NCBI GenBank assembly: GCA_945865725.1
Contig: CAMBEO010000008.1
Location: forward strand, 1-59,775
Length of the DNA stretch: 59,775 nucleotides
Reading direction: 5' to 3'
DNA from: Thermoflexus hugenholtzii JAD2
GTDB lineage: Bacteria; Chloroflexota; UBA11872; UBA12225
In this document: piece by piece, positions 22,088 through 33,726 of the stretch
Layout: each line of letters begins with the position of its first letter
How positions within the stretch are numbered: the first letter of the stretch is position 1
Notes under the pieces: generated by a model
Told to the model about the DNA's origin: nothing
The model's database searches: none
What the model saw: the letters and a program-made list of their open reading frames with translations, nothing else
Program-made: the position numbers and the translations under genes

Positions 22088-22537
22088 ATGGGAGCGGTCC
22101 AGGTATTCGGTATCAACCACGTCGCGATTGAGACGGATGACGTCCCCGCGACGGTCGCTTTCTACGAGGATGTCTTCGGCCTCCGCATGCTCAAGGGAGG
22201 CGAAGGCGCCGCGTGGTGCCAGGTGGGCGAACATCAGTTCCTCGCCATTTTCGAGGTGGAACAGGTCGCCCGGGGCCGGGCCGCCCACTTCGGCTTGATC
22301 GTCAAGACGAACGAGGAGATCGAGGCCGTCAAGTCGAAGCTTCGGGGCACGTACGGGCTGAATGTCCTCGAAGCCAGCTACACCCGTTGCGACTTCGAAG
22401 ACCCGTGGGGCAACCACGTACAGGTCGTTGACCTCCACGACGAGTCGATGGTCTGGCTGTTGCCATATCGTGAAGTGCAAGTCCTCGGGATCGAGTTCGG
22501 CGAGCCGCGCCCGCCCGCGAGCGTCGAGGACTTGTAG
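22088..22537 (+). CDS. VOC-family (glyoxalase/bleomycin-resistance-fold) protein
   Basis: A 149-residue single-subunit VOC protein. It starts with the typical INHVAIETDDVPATVAFYEDVFGLRML strand-helix unit, has a second half beginning HFGLIVKTNEEIEAV, and carries the metal-site region DPWGNHVQVVDL. His in NHVAIE and Glu/His in the second repeat could form the metal site of a lyase or dioxygenase. The substrate cannot be told from sequence. An AGGA ribosome binding site precedes the ATG. It stands alone on the plus strand among minus-strand genes, divergent from S1 and convergent with the membrane protein. Confidence 0.85.
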   Translation: MGAVQVFGINHVAIETDDVPATVAFYEDVFGLRMLKGGEGAAWCQVGEHQFLAIFEVEQVARGRAAHFGLIVKTNEEIEAVKSKLRGTYGLNVLEASYTRCDFEDPWGNHVQVVDLHDESMVWLLPYREVQVLGIEFGEPRPPASVEDL

Positions 22538-22552
22538 GCGCGCGCGCCCCGA

Positions 22553-23194
22553 CTACGATTCCGGCCGGTCTTCCGCGACCAGGACTGGGGGAGGGGCGAT
22601 CCGCTCGAAAACCCGGGACAGTACGTAGGCGACGGCAACCAGGGCGGCCGCGAGCACGACCATCCCGTCGAACCCGCCGCTCATCCTCGATGAAGCACCT
22701 GCCTCCCCGGAACCGAAGCGCACGAGGAACAGGGCGGCGTAGTCTGACCAGTAGCGCACGCCGAAGACTAGGCCGGTGACGAGCGCTCGGCTTACCCAGC
22801 GCAAGTCTTGTGCGATCAGCACGCAGAGCGGGACACTGCCGACCAGGCATGCCTCGGCCACGATCACCAAGCCCGCGGTGGCTTCCGCGACGGGTACGAG
22901 GCGCGCGATCGCCATCGCAAACATTGCACCGATGGCCGTCCACGAGAGCACGCGGACGTTTCCGAACCGATCCCCCGCCACGCACGCGCCCAACACGGCA
23001 ACCACGTCGAAGAGGGGTCGGACCCCGCCATACAGCCCGAGGGCGCCATGCCAGACAAGCACGATGTTGTGCGCGATCCCCATGGCAACGACGAGGGCGA
23101 TCAGCACCGCGATGGCGCGCGGATCGCGAACGACGACAAGGGTGGTCAGGTCGCGCCGGGTCCGACCACCTCGACGAGGACGCTCAGGTGGCAT
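22553..23194 (-). CDS. Multi-pass membrane protein of unknown function
   Basis: The 213-residue protein has a basic N-terminus (MPPERPRRGGRTRRDL) followed by about six hydrophobic segments, among them AIAVLIALVVAMGIAHNIVLVW, AIGAMFAMAIARLV, ATAGLVIVAEACLVGSVPLC and MVVLAAALVAVAYVLSRVF. I recognise no family motif. The start is the ATG preceded by GGGAGG at 6-7 nt; a longer open frame would run through tRNA-Ala and is not credible. It lies directly downstream of tRNA-Ala on the same strand and may be co-transcribed with the tRNAs. Confidence 0.75.
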   Translation of the reverse strand: MPPERPRRGGRTRRDLTTLVVVRDPRAIAVLIALVVAMGIAHNIVLVWHGALGLYGGVRPLFDVVAVLGACVAGDRFGNVRVLSWTAIGAMFAMAIARLVPVAEATAGLVIVAEACLVGSVPLCVLIAQDLRWVSRALVTGLVFGVRYWSDYAALFLVRFGSGEAGASSRMSGGFDGMVVLAAALVAVAYVLSRVFERIAPPPVLVAEDRPES

Positions 23195-23217
23195 GCGCTG
23201 CCTCCCGGAAGTGATGG

Positions 23218-23290
23218 TGGAGACGAGGGGACTCGAACCCCTGACCCTCTGCTTGCAAAGCAGATGCTCTCCCAACTGAGCTACGTCCCC
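23218..23290 (-). tRNA. tRNA-Ala (anticodon UGC)
   Basis: The cloverleaf has acceptor GGGGACG/CGTCTCC (one G-U pair), anticodon loop TTTGCAA (TGC) on a TCTGC/GCAGA stem, T-loop GGTTCGAGTCC and discriminator A. It lies downstream of tRNA-Ile(GAU) in the same orientation. Confidence 0.96.
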
Positions 23291-23406
23291 GCGACGGTCC
23301 GCTTCCGGGCGGGGCGGTTTGCCAGACCGCAGTGTACGCGAATGGCGGTCGGAGGCACCCCGACGTCACGCACAAGGACTGGCTTGGCGCCAGTCGGTCC
23401 GGATGG

Positions 23407-23480
23407 TGGGCCATCGTGGATTCGAACCACGGACCTCAGTCTTATCAGGACTGCGCTCTAACCAACTGAGCTAATGGCCC
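23407..23480 (-). tRNA. tRNA-Ile (anticodon GAU)
   Basis: The cloverleaf has acceptor GGGCCAT/ATGGCCC, anticodon loop CTGATAA (GAT) on a CAGTC/GACTG-like stem, T-loop GGTTCGAATCC and discriminator A. It is paired with tRNA-Ala(UGC), the combination usually found in the 16S-23S spacer, but no rRNA is present in the window. Confidence 0.96.
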
Positions 23481-23491
23481 CGGACCCGCGG

Positions 23492-23497
23492 ACTATA
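23492..23497 (-). promoter_or_regulatory. Candidate -10 box for the tRNA-Ile/tRNA-Ala unit
   Basis: TATAGT lies 11 nt upstream of the tRNA-Ile 5' end, a plausible -10 with initiation a few bases before the tRNA. No convincing -35 was seen. Confidence 0.4.
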
Positions 23498-23547
23498 CCA
23501 GTCACGTGCACCCGCCCGTGACCCCAGCGACCCGGGACACCTCAAGG

Positions 23548-24153
23548 CTAGAGCCGCGTGCGGTTCTGCAAGGCCCGGGTCAACGTGTAGTCATCGGCGT
23601 ATTCGATGTCCGATCCGATCGGCAATCCCTGCGCGAGGCGCGTGGCCCGGACGCCGTCAAAGGACTGGAGGCGCGTCCGCACCAAGTTTGCCGTGGCCTC
23701 GCCCTCGACCGTCGCGTTCGTCGCCACGATGACCTCGTTGATGCCTCCCGCCCTGACTCGCCGGACCAGGTCAGCGATCCGCAGGTCATCCTCAAGAATG
23801 CCGTCCATCGGCGAGAACGACCCGTGAAGGACATGGTAGAGGCCTCGATACGAGCCGAGCTTCTCCAAGGCGATCACGTCGAGCGGTGCCTCGACCACGC
23901 AGATCGCCGTTCGGTCCCGCGCGCCGTCGGTACAGATGCCGCACGGGTCGGTCGCCCCGAGGTTGAAGCACGTCGAGCACTCCAGGATTTGGTCCTTGAG
24001 GTCGACAACCGCTCGCGCAAGCGCTTCCGCCACCTCGCGCGGCTGGCGCAAGAGATGGAACGCGAGGCGTTGCGCCGTCTTCGGGCCAATGCCCGGGAGG
24101 CGCCCGAACGATTCGATCGCTCGCGAGATCGGGTCAGGAAGCAGCGCGGGCAT
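23548..24153 (-). CDS. recR: Recombination protein RecR
   Basis: The 201-residue RecR acts with RecF/RecO to load RecA on gapped DNA. The helix-hairpin-helix (LPGIGPKTAQRLAFHLL, residues 19-35), the C4 zinc finger (CSTCFNLGATDPCGIC, about 60-75) and the Toprim domain (ICVVEAPLDVIALEKLGSYRGLYHVLHG) are complete. Length equals the family norm. It closes the dnaX-ebfC-recR cluster, 41 nt after ebfC. Confidence 0.98.
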   Translation of the reverse strand: MPALLPDPISRAIESFGRLPGIGPKTAQRLAFHLLRQPREVAEALARAVVDLKDQILECSTCFNLGATDPCGICTDGARDRTAICVVEAPLDVIALEKLGSYRGLYHVLHGSFSPMDGILEDDLRIADLVRRVRAGGINEVIVATNATVEGEATANLVRTRLQSFDGVRATRLAQGLPIGSDIEYADDYTLTRALQNRTRL

Positions 24154-24194
24154 CAGACAGCCACACGACAGGGACCGGGAATAGCCGCCACCCG

Positions 24195-24491
24195 CTACGT
24201 CAGGCCCGGGATCTTCATCCCACCCGTCAATGCCCCGAGCCGCTTCGCCTGCAACTCCTTCGCCCTGGCGAACGCGTCGCGCGTCGCGGCCATGACGAGG
24301 TCCTGCAGCATCTCAACGTCTTCCGGATCCACGACCTCCGGGCTGATTTCCACCGACTTGAGGTCGAGTTGCCCGGTGACTCGCACGGTGACGGCGCCAC
24401 CCCCCGCGGACGCCTCGACGATCTCCTTCGCGAGCTCGTCCTGGATCCGCGCCAGCTCGCGCTGCATCTTCTGCATCATCGCCATGCCCAT
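24195..24491 (-). CDS. ebfC: Nucleoid-associated protein EbfC/YbaB
   Basis: This 98-residue member of the YbaB/EbfC family is a small DNA-binding dimer. The coiled N-terminal helix (MMQKMQRELARIQDELAKEIVEAS), the central beta unit (GGAVTVRVTGQLDLKSVEISPEVV) and the C-terminal helix (EDVEMLQDLVMAATRDAFARAKEL) are all recognisable. The position between dnaX and recR is the conserved one. The Met-rich N-terminus leaves the exact start ambiguous by four codons. Confidence 0.95.
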   Translation of the reverse strand: MGMAMMQKMQRELARIQDELAKEIVEASAGGGAVTVRVTGQLDLKSVEISPEVVDPEDVEMLQDLVMAATRDAFARAKELQAKRLGALTGGMKIPGLT

Positions 24492-24534
24492 GAAGGGAAA
24501 CCTTTCGTCCGCGCTGTCAGGGCGCCGCGCGAGA

Positions 24535-26559
24535 TCAGCCGGGCAGCCGGTCCAAGGGTAACGTGGCTTGGCGGTCCAGCTGTTCCACCTCTTCGGGCGC
24601 TAGTGCCCGACCGCCAAGCATGCGCGTCGCACGGGCCACGAACGCATCCTGGACCCCGGCCGCTGGCGCGCGACGCCTCGTCGCGTCCTGTGCCGCGCCG
24701 ATGACGTGGAACCGGAGCCGCACCGATACGCCCAGGACGTGCCCGGCGCAGCGTTCGATTCCGACCTGGTTGGCGGGTTCCCGAAGTTTCTGGACGTGGA
24801 ACGTCGAGGGGCACGCGACGGCGATAGCGCCGTCCGGGTCGATCCCTGTCGGCTGCGACCCCTGCAGCAGGCCCACGACCGGGGCCATCCCCTCCGAGCC
24901 GACGCGCGCGATGGCCTCCGGCCAGCGTTTCACGACCTCGTCAAGTCCTAGGCGCCCAACGGTCGGTGCCGTTCGTCGACTTCCCGAATCCCCCGACGCA
25001 CCTTCCGGTCTGGGCGCGATCGGCCAGGCGCCGGCAGGCACTGGAGCGCCTCCGCGGCTTGGTGCCCCCGGCTCAATTGGCGTCGCCGAGGCCTCACCGC
25101 CTGTCGCCACCGCCACGAAGGAACTACGCGGTGCCAGCGCAAGTTCCTCGGACGCTGCGAATCCAATTTCGGCACCCGTTGGCGCCGGGGCGACCGGACG
25201 GCCTGCCGGCCCGGAATGCGCCGCCCCTGATTCGACGATCGTCTCCGCGACCGCGGCAGGTGTGGGCGCGAACGATGCCGCCCCGCCCCCCTGGCCCGGA
25301 GCGGCGACCGGGCCTGCGACCACTGGAGCCCTTGTTGGGGCAACCGACGATACGGGGACCATCACGCGTGAGGGCGTGGTCGCAGCCGTCGCGCCTTGCG
25401 AGACCGCTGACCCGGAAGCACCCGTCGCCTCGGAGATGACCTCGGCGATCGCGACCTCGAAGAGGAGCGTGGCGTCGGCGGCGCGGCTTCGCAATCCCGC
25501 CTCGAGCGATGACAGCGACTTGATCGCCCGGATCGTTCGACCCAGCGTGAAGCGCCGGGCGTGCAATGCCACGACATCGCGCAGCGCTGGGTCGAGGTCG
25601 GCGGCATCCGGCGCGCCACCAAGGTTCAGGAGGATGGCACGGAGTGCTTCGATGACTTGGCGCGCGAAGGATCGGACGTCCGCGCCACCTTCGAGGGCGG
25701 CGTGCGTCCCGCGAAAGGCGCCAGCAAGGTCGGCGTCACCGATCGCCCGGACGACCTCGACGACGGCATCCGCACCGGAGAGGCCGAGCATCGCGTCGAC
25801 CTGCGCCGCCGTCACGGTCCCTTTGCCGTCAGCGCCGGAGGCGCCGGCGTACGCGAACGACTGGTCCAGCAGGCCGATCGCATCACGCAAGCCACCGCGC
25901 GCGGCCCGTGACAAGGTTTCGAGCGCCCGCGTCTCGACCGCCATGCCCTCCTCGGAGGCGACGTGGGCGAGATGCGCCACCAGCAGCCCCATCGGCACCC
26001 AACGGAAGTCAAACCGTTGGCATCGGGAGACGATGGTCGGGAGGACCTCGTGCGGGTTGGTCGTCGCCAAAATGAAGATGACGTGCGGCGGTGGCTCCTC
26101 CAGGCTCTTAAGGAGCGTGTTGAACGCCTCCCGTGTAAGCATGTGGACTTCATCGATGATGTAGACCTTGTACCGTCCGGTAAGGCCGTCGCCGCCCGGT
26201 CGCTGCAGGAGGCGTTCCCGCAGCGTTCGCGCGTCCTCCACCCCGCGGTTGGAGGCGGCATCGATCTCCACGAGGAGGTCCAGCTGGCGCCCATCGAGCA
26301 TCGAGGTGCAGTTCGCGCACCGGTTGCACGGTTCGCCTTGCAGCCCACCCAGGCAGTTGATCGCCCGGGCGAAAATCCGCGCGGCGGACGTCTTCCCGGT
26401 CCCACGAGGACCGCAGAAGAGGTACGCGTGTGCCACCTGCTGGCGTTGGATCGCCAGTCGGAGGGTGCGAGCAACCGGCTCCTGGCCGACGAGCGGCCGG
26501 TCGCGCGGATCCGCGAAAGTCCGCGGGCGCCACTTGTTGTAGAGGGTCGTTGGCGCCAC
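24535..26559 (-). CDS. dnaX: DNA polymerase III subunit gamma/tau
   Basis: The 674-residue clamp-loader ATPase has Walker A GPRGTGKT (residues 50-57), zinc-binding Cys69/78/81/84, Walker B IIDEVHML and the SRC motif (SRCQRFDFRW). A clamp-loader lid and collar domain run to about residue 370. A long Ala/Pro/Gly-rich linker (about 385-540) then leads to a C-terminal tau-like domain. The N-terminus reads TFADPRDRPLVGQEPV, a few residues longer than the usual TFxDVVGQE. No poly-A slippery heptamer was seen, so a programmed frameshift is not supported. It starts with GTG, with TGAGG just upstream. Confidence 0.97.
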   Translation of the reverse strand: MAPTTLYNKWRPRTFADPRDRPLVGQEPVARTLRLAIQRQQVAHAYLFCGPRGTGKTSAARIFARAINCLGGLQGEPCNRCANCTSMLDGRQLDLLVEIDAASNRGVEDARTLRERLLQRPGGDGLTGRYKVYIIDEVHMLTREAFNTLLKSLEEPPPHVIFILATTNPHEVLPTIVSRCQRFDFRWVPMGLLVAHLAHVASEEGMAVETRALETLSRAARGGLRDAIGLLDQSFAYAGASGADGKGTVTAAQVDAMLGLSGADAVVEVVRAIGDADLAGAFRGTHAALEGGADVRSFARQVIEALRAILLNLGGAPDAADLDPALRDVVALHARRFTLGRTIRAIKSLSSLEAGLRSRAADATLLFEVAIAEVISEATGASGSAVSQGATAATTPSRVMVPVSSVAPTRAPVVAGPVAAPGQGGGAASFAPTPAAVAETIVESGAAHSGPAGRPVAPAPTGAEIGFAASEELALAPRSSFVAVATGGEASATPIEPGAPSRGGAPVPAGAWPIAPRPEGASGDSGSRRTAPTVGRLGLDEVVKRWPEAIARVGSEGMAPVVGLLQGSQPTGIDPDGAIAVACPSTFHVQKLREPANQVGIERCAGHVLGVSVRLRFHVIGAAQDATRRRAPAAGVQDAFVARATRMLGGRALAPEEVEQLDRQATLPLDRLPG

Positions 26560-26602
26560 TCGGCCTCACGCGCCCACCGGGCGATTGCTCGAAGAGAAAG
26601 GC

Positions 26603-26872
26603 GGTCGTGCACCCTCCGTCGACGCCAGCGCCGCCGCGCGATCCCTCGGCACGTGGCTCAGGGCAGGCATCCTTGCGGCACCCAGGCCGGTCCGCTTACC
26701 GCTGCTTCCTTCCGGACCTGACGGGGTTCACGGTGACCTGCCGCGCAAGACCCGCCCCTCGACGCCGGTGCATCGGGACCGATCGGAGGCCGGTACGCCT
26801 CGGGAGGGAGTTCAGCCCCGCTACAGCGGATTGCGGGTACAGGGCACCGCTAGCTCCCCGCCTAGCACGACC
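26603..26872 (-). ncRNA. ffs: Signal recognition particle RNA, large bacterial form with Alu domain
   Basis: The S domain is unmistakable: GTCAGGTCCGGAAGGAAGCAGC with the GGAAG tetraloop region. Upstream lies the Alu-domain sequence GGCGGGGAGCTAGCGGTGCC, followed by CCTGTACCCGCAATCCGCT, closely resembling the Bacillus subtilis scRNA. The 5' GGTCGTGC pairs exactly with the 3' GCACGACC, which fixes the ends at 270 nt. The RNA scaffolds Ffh for co-translational membrane targeting. It sits between tRNA-Ser(GGA) and dnaX, a common location. Confidence 0.95.
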
Positions 26873-26878
26873 GCATTG

Positions 26879-26907
26879 AGTCTACCCCGAGAACCGGTGC
26901 GGGGCAA
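26879..26907 (-). promoter_or_regulatory. Promoter of the SRP RNA gene
   Basis: TTGCCC (26902-26907) and TAGACT (26879-26884) have a 17-bp spacer, and the -10 ends exactly 7 nt before the 5' end inferred from the terminal helix of the RNA. The agreement of two independent clues makes this one of the better promoter calls in the window. Confidence 0.7.
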
Positions 26908-26931
26908 TCATCGTGTCCGGGGGCAGGAGGG

Positions 26932-27017
26932 CGGAGGGAGAGGGATTCGAACCCTCGATACCTTGCGGTATACGCGCTTTCCAAGCGCGCGCACTAGACC
27001 AGCTATGCGATCCCTCC
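26932..27017 (-). tRNA. tRNA-Ser (anticodon GGA)
   Basis: A class II tRNA of 86 nt with acceptor GGAGGGA/TCCCTCC, anticodon loop TTGGAAA (GGA), a long variable arm (TATACCGCAAGGTATC) and T-loop GGTTCGAATCC, with discriminator G as in serine tRNAs. Confidence 0.95.
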
Positions 27018-27079
27018 AGTGAGGTGGTCCACGGGCCGTGCCATCGCGCCGGCCGGAGCCGGCGCGACCAAGGATCAGG

Positions 27080-27164
27080 CGGAGGGGGTGGGATTCGAAC
27101 CCACGAGGCTGTGACACCCACTCGTTTTCGAGACGAGCTCTTTCAACCGCTCAGACACCCCTCC
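27080..27164 (-). tRNA. tRNA-Ser (anticodon CGA)
   Basis: A class II tRNA of 85 nt with acceptor GGAGGGG/CCCCTCC, anticodon loop CTCGAAA (CGA) on a CTCGT/ACGAG stem, a long variable arm and discriminator G. It lies next to tadA and tRNA-Ser(GGA), as in many bacterial genomes. Confidence 0.95.
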
Positions 27165-27245
27165 GGAACCGCCGTGCACGGCACGGCCCGAAGACCGCGC
27201 CGATCATACCCGTTCGCGCACGGGGCAACCCGGCCCTCCGAGGCG

Positions 27246-27876
27246 TCAGGTGCTAGACAGATCGCGCCCACGCGCCCGAAGCGCCTGGACAAACGTCGCG
27301 ATCTGGGCGGACGCCTCGTCCGCTCGAATCCCGGCAGTCACCGGGACCACGTGATTGTGGGCGGGCGCATCCAATAGGGAGAACGCCGACCCAGCGGCGC
27401 CCGCGCGCGGGTCAAGCGCGGCGAACGCCAAGCGGCCTACCCGCGCCTGGACCATCGCACCGGCGCACATCGCGCACGGTTCAAGGGTGACGTAGAGGGT
27501 GACGTCGGGCAGGCGCCACCTCCCAAGCACCCCCGCCGCCGCCCGGATTGCCAGGACCTCCGCGTGCGCCGTCGGGTCGTGACGCGCTTCCTTCTCGTTC
27601 CACGCGACCGCGATGGACACGCCATCCCGGACGGCGACGGCGCCGACAGGCACGTCGCCCATCCTTGCCGCCCGCGCCGCGGCCTCGAGGGCAACCCGCA
27701 TCCATGCGTCGTCACGCGCCGCGTCAGGCGGGTCGAGTTCGACGAACGGCACCCCCCGCGCCCCGCGCGCCGGGACGGGACCCGTGCCGGGTGCGACGGA
27801 TGTCGGCGGGACGCCATCGCTCCCGGTCGTGACTGGATCCGGTGGGACCTCGACCATCCTGGTGCTGTCGATGCCG

Positions 27877-27884
<8 letters not shown>
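27246..27884 (-). CDS. tadA: tRNA-specific adenosine deaminase TadA
   Basis: This cytidine-deaminase-fold enzyme is predicted to convert A34 to inosine in tRNA-Arg(ACG). The zinc site is complete: HAE at residues 107-109 and PCAMC at 136-140, with the catalytic Glu109. The core begins at WMRVALEAAARAARMGDVPVGAV (about residue 61); the preceding 60 residues are Pro/Gly/Thr-rich and unlike the family, so the functional start may be the internal Met62. If the first ATG is used, the gene overlaps the fumC stop by 8 nt. The C-terminus AHNHVVPVTAGIRADEA is typical. Confidence 0.9.
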
Positions 27885-29313
<1,429 letters not shown>

Positions 29314-29962
29314 CCGGGGACCCTTCCTTCCGTGCCTCGTCGTTATCCGCGTGAGGGATTCCCCCTCCCGTTGGTCCGCGGGCATCCTTGCCCGCCGGGG
29401 TAGGGTGGTGCTTCCCTCTCCCGCCGCAACGGGGGAGGGACTGAGGGTGGGGGCGCGTGGGTCAGGCTGGGGGTCACGCAGGATTGACGCGCCATCCCGC
29501 AATCGGATGGTAGCGAAGCACCGGGCCGCGCACCCGGATACCGATAATGGGGGCGGCGCTTCCCCCTTCCGTTGGTCCGCGGGTGAAAAACCTTGCCCGC
29601 CGGGGTGGGGTGGTGCTTCCCTCCCCCGTTGGTCTCGCGGGTGAAAAACCTTGCCCGCCGGGGTGGGGTGGTGCTTCCCTCCCCCGTTGGTCTCGCGGGT
29701 GAAAAACCTTGCCCGCTGGGGTGGGGTGGTGCTTCCCTCTCCCGCCGCAGCGCGGGGCGCTTGCGGCCAATGGAAGGGGGCGCGTGGGTTAGGCCGGGGG
29801 GATATTCAGGATCGACGCACCGTCCCTCCGGCGAGGCGGCGGAAGGGTCCGGCCGATAAGAAGCGCAGCCGTCGGGGTACTATCATCTGCGCGTTTGCGC
29901 CTGCCGGGTGATGGGACCATGCACGGCGGTCTCCCAGTGGTCCCGTCAGCACGGAGCCATTG
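29314..29962. repeat. 649-bp repeat-rich intergenic region between fumC and sdhC
   Basis: No gene was found. It contains the core palindrome (about 29410-29445), the GTTATCCGCGTG module (29340-29352), GGTCCGCGGGCATCCTTGCC-type modules, and a 58-bp tandem array (29571-29743). The last 150 bp before sdhC look unique, with a TATCAT -10-like hexamer at 29881-29886 and no convincing -35. Confidence 0.85.
29571..29743. repeat. Three tandem copies of a 58-bp repeat
   Basis: Units start at 29571, 29628 and 29686 with GTTGGTC(T)CGCGGGTG and contain AAAAACCTTGCCCG, ending in GTGGTGCTTCCCTCCCCC. Copies 2 and 3 differ at only one or two positions, pointing to recent duplication. There are no unique spacers between units. 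Confidence 0.9.
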
Positions 29963-30718
29963 GTGGCACTCGAATCACGCGCCGTCCCGACCGGACGCAC
30001 GACACCGTACTCCCCCAGGCCGTTCCCGACGGCGGACGGCGCCGTCGCGCGACGTGCGTACGCCGTGTCGACCATCGGCACGAAGGTGATCCTCGCGGTC
30101 ACTGGCCTCGCGCTCTTCCTATTCCTCCCCATCCACCTCGTTGGCAACCTCCTTTTGCTCGTCGGCAGCGACACCTTCAACCGGTACGCCCGCAGCTTGG
30201 AGAGCATTCCGGTCCTCGTGCCCGTCGCCGAGGTCGGGTTGCTCGCGCTCTTCGTCATCCATGCGTCAAAGGCGGTGCTGAACTTTCTCGCCAACCGTCG
30301 CGCACGCGGCTCGAACTACGCCGCGAAGCGCCCGGCCACCGGCGGCGCCAGCCGGAAGACTTGGGCCTCCGCCTCCATGATTGTCTCCGGCATCACTATC
30401 GGCGTGTTCGTGCCCGTCCACCTGCTGCAAATGAAGTTCGGTGCCTATTACCCGGTGACGTTGGATGGCGCGCCCGCGCGGGACCTCTACCGTCTCGTTC
30501 GTGAACTGTTCCATGACCCGTTCGTCGTGGCGTTTTATGTGTTTTGCATGGTCGTCGTTGGCGCGCACATCTACCACGGCTTCGCGAGCGCCTTCCAGTC
30601 CCTCGGCGCCTACCACCCGCGGTACGCACCGTTGGTGCTCCTCCTCGGTCGCGGGCTCGGGGTCGTGATCGGCGCCGGCTTCCTCGCCTTGCCCCTCGTC
30701 ATGTACGCCGCGCGCTAG
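29963..30718 (+). CDS. sdhC: Succinate dehydrogenase cytochrome b558 subunit
   Basis: A protein of about 251 residues with five transmembrane segments, of the single-subunit b558 type found in Bacillus, Bacteroidetes and Chloroflexota. Candidate haem-ligand histidines lie in [38 protein letters not shown] and [16 protein letters not shown], consistent with a di-haem membrane anchor that passes electrons between SdhB and menaquinone. The GTG start is preferred over the TTG three bases earlier because of its spacing to GGAG. sdhA follows after 22 nt. Confidence 0.93.
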   Translation: MALESRAVPTGRTTPYSPRPFPTADGAVARRAYAVSTIGTKVILAVTGLALFLFLPIHLVGNLLLLVGSDTFNRYARSLESIPVLVPVAEVGLLALFVIHASKAVLNFLANRRARGSNYAAKRPATGGASRKTWASASMIVSGITIGVFVPVHLLQMKFGAYYPVTLDGAPARDLYRLVRELFHDPFVVAFYVFCMVVVGAHIYHGFASAFQSLGAYHPRYAPLVLLLGRGLGVVIGAGFLALPLVMYAAR

Positions 30719-30740
30719 CGCCACACGGAGGTCCCGCCCC

Positions 30741-32720
<1,980 letters not shown>

Positions 32721-32934
32721 ACAAAATCCGCGTGAGGACGGCCCCCACCCTCAGTCCCTCCCCCGCTGCGGCGGGAGAGGGAAGCACCGCCCCAGCCCCG
32801 ATACGACCCCCACCATCGTTATCCGCGTACGCGGTCCCTCCCCCGCTGCGGCGGGAGAGGGAAGCGCCACCCCCTCCATCCGCCGCAACAGGCACCCCCA
32901 ACGTGGTGGCGGGAGAGGGGGGCAAGGAGCAGGC
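32721..32934. repeat. Repeat island inserted between sdhA and sdhB (reverse orientation)
   Basis: Two copies of the palindromic unit (TCCCTCCCCCGCTGCGGCGG...) lie in the opposite orientation to most islands, separated by the module GTTATCCGCGTACGCGG (32818-32834). The island interrupts an operon rather than following its last gene, and the sdhB ribosome binding site lies at its very end. Confidence 0.85.
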
Positions 32935-33726
32935 ATGATCGTGAACCCGGCGCCAACCCGCACGGCTCCCAAGGGCATGCGCATCGCCCTCCGCGTGTGG
33001 CGCCAGGCCAACGCGACCACCCGCGGACGCCTCGTCAACTACCAGCTTGACGACGTCAGCCCCGACATGTCCTTCCTGGAGATGCTCGACGTACTCAACG
33101 AGACCCTGATCAAGAAGGGCGAGGAGCCCGTCGACTTCGAGTCGGACTGTCGCGAGGGCATCTGCGGGTCGTGCGGCCTGATGATCGACGGTCGCGCACA
33201 TGGGCCACTGGCGGGCACGACCACGTGTCAGTTGCACATGCGGACGTACCGCGACGGCGACGAGATCGTGATCGAGCCGTGGCGGGCGGAGGCGTTCCCC
33301 ATCCTCAAGGACCTGTCGGTCGACCGCTCGGCGTTCGATCGCATCATCGTCGCGGGCGGGTTCGTCTCCGTGAACACCGGGGCGGCGCCGGACGCCAACG
33401 CGGTGCTCGTGCCGAAGGGGGACGCCGACCTCGCGATGGACGCGGCGGCGTGCATCGCCTGCGGGGCGTGCGTCGCCCAGTGCAAGAATGCGTCCGCCGC
33501 GCTGTTCACCGGCGCAAAGGTCTCGCACCTCTCGCTCCTTCCGCAGGGCGGTCCCGAGCGTGGCCGCCGGGCGATCCGCATGGTGCAACAGATGGACGCC
33601 GAGGGGTTCGGGTCCTGTTCGAACGAGGGCGAGTGCGAGGCCGTCTGCCCGAAGCAGATTTCCATCGGCACCATCGCCCGCATGAACCGCGAGTTCACCC
33701 GCGCCGCGCTGGACGGCGCCTCGTAG
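32935..33726 (+). CDS. sdhB: Succinate dehydrogenase iron-sulfur subunit
   Basis: The 263-residue electron-transfer subunit has the [2Fe-2S] ligands in [13 protein letters not shown], with the fourth Cys in TTCQLHM. The [4Fe-4S]/[3Fe-4S] ligands lie in [15 protein letters not shown] and [16 protein letters not shown]. The ATG of [14 protein letters not shown] is fixed by AAGGAG 6 nt upstream; the frame stays open further upstream through repeat DNA but that is not coding. It joins SdhA and SdhC in complex II. mdh follows 104 nt later. Confidence 0.97.
   Translation: MIVNPAPTRTAPKGMRIALRVWRQANATTRGRLVNYQLDDVSPDMSFLEMLDVLNETLIKKGEEPVDFESDCREGICGSCGLMIDGRAHGPLAGTTTCQLHMRTYRDGDEIVIEPWRAEAFPILKDLSVDRSAFDRIIVAGGFVSVNTGAAPDANAVLVPKGDADLAMDAAACIACGACVAQCKNASAALFTGAKVSHLSLLPQGGPERGRRAIRMVQQMDAEGFGSCSNEGECEAVCPKQISIGTIARMNREFTRAALDGAS

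Noticed and set aside
22553-23275. Longer version of the membrane protein starting inside tRNA-Ala
   Set aside because: The first 27 codons are tRNA sequence; a GGGAGG-preceded ATG at 23194 is the proper start.
24535-26559. Programmed frameshift producing gamma and tau from dnaX
   Set aside because: No A-rich slippery heptamer plus stem-loop was seen near the domain boundary.
29314-29502. 63-codon N-terminal extension of fumC
   Set aside because: It is translated repeat DNA (same [13 protein letters not shown] peptide as the ispDF linker) upstream of a start with a good ribosome binding site and family-typical N-terminus.
29571-29743. Possible CRISPR array
   Set aside because: The 58-bp units are directly adjacent with no unique spacers, and no cas genes are nearby; it is a tandem repeat.
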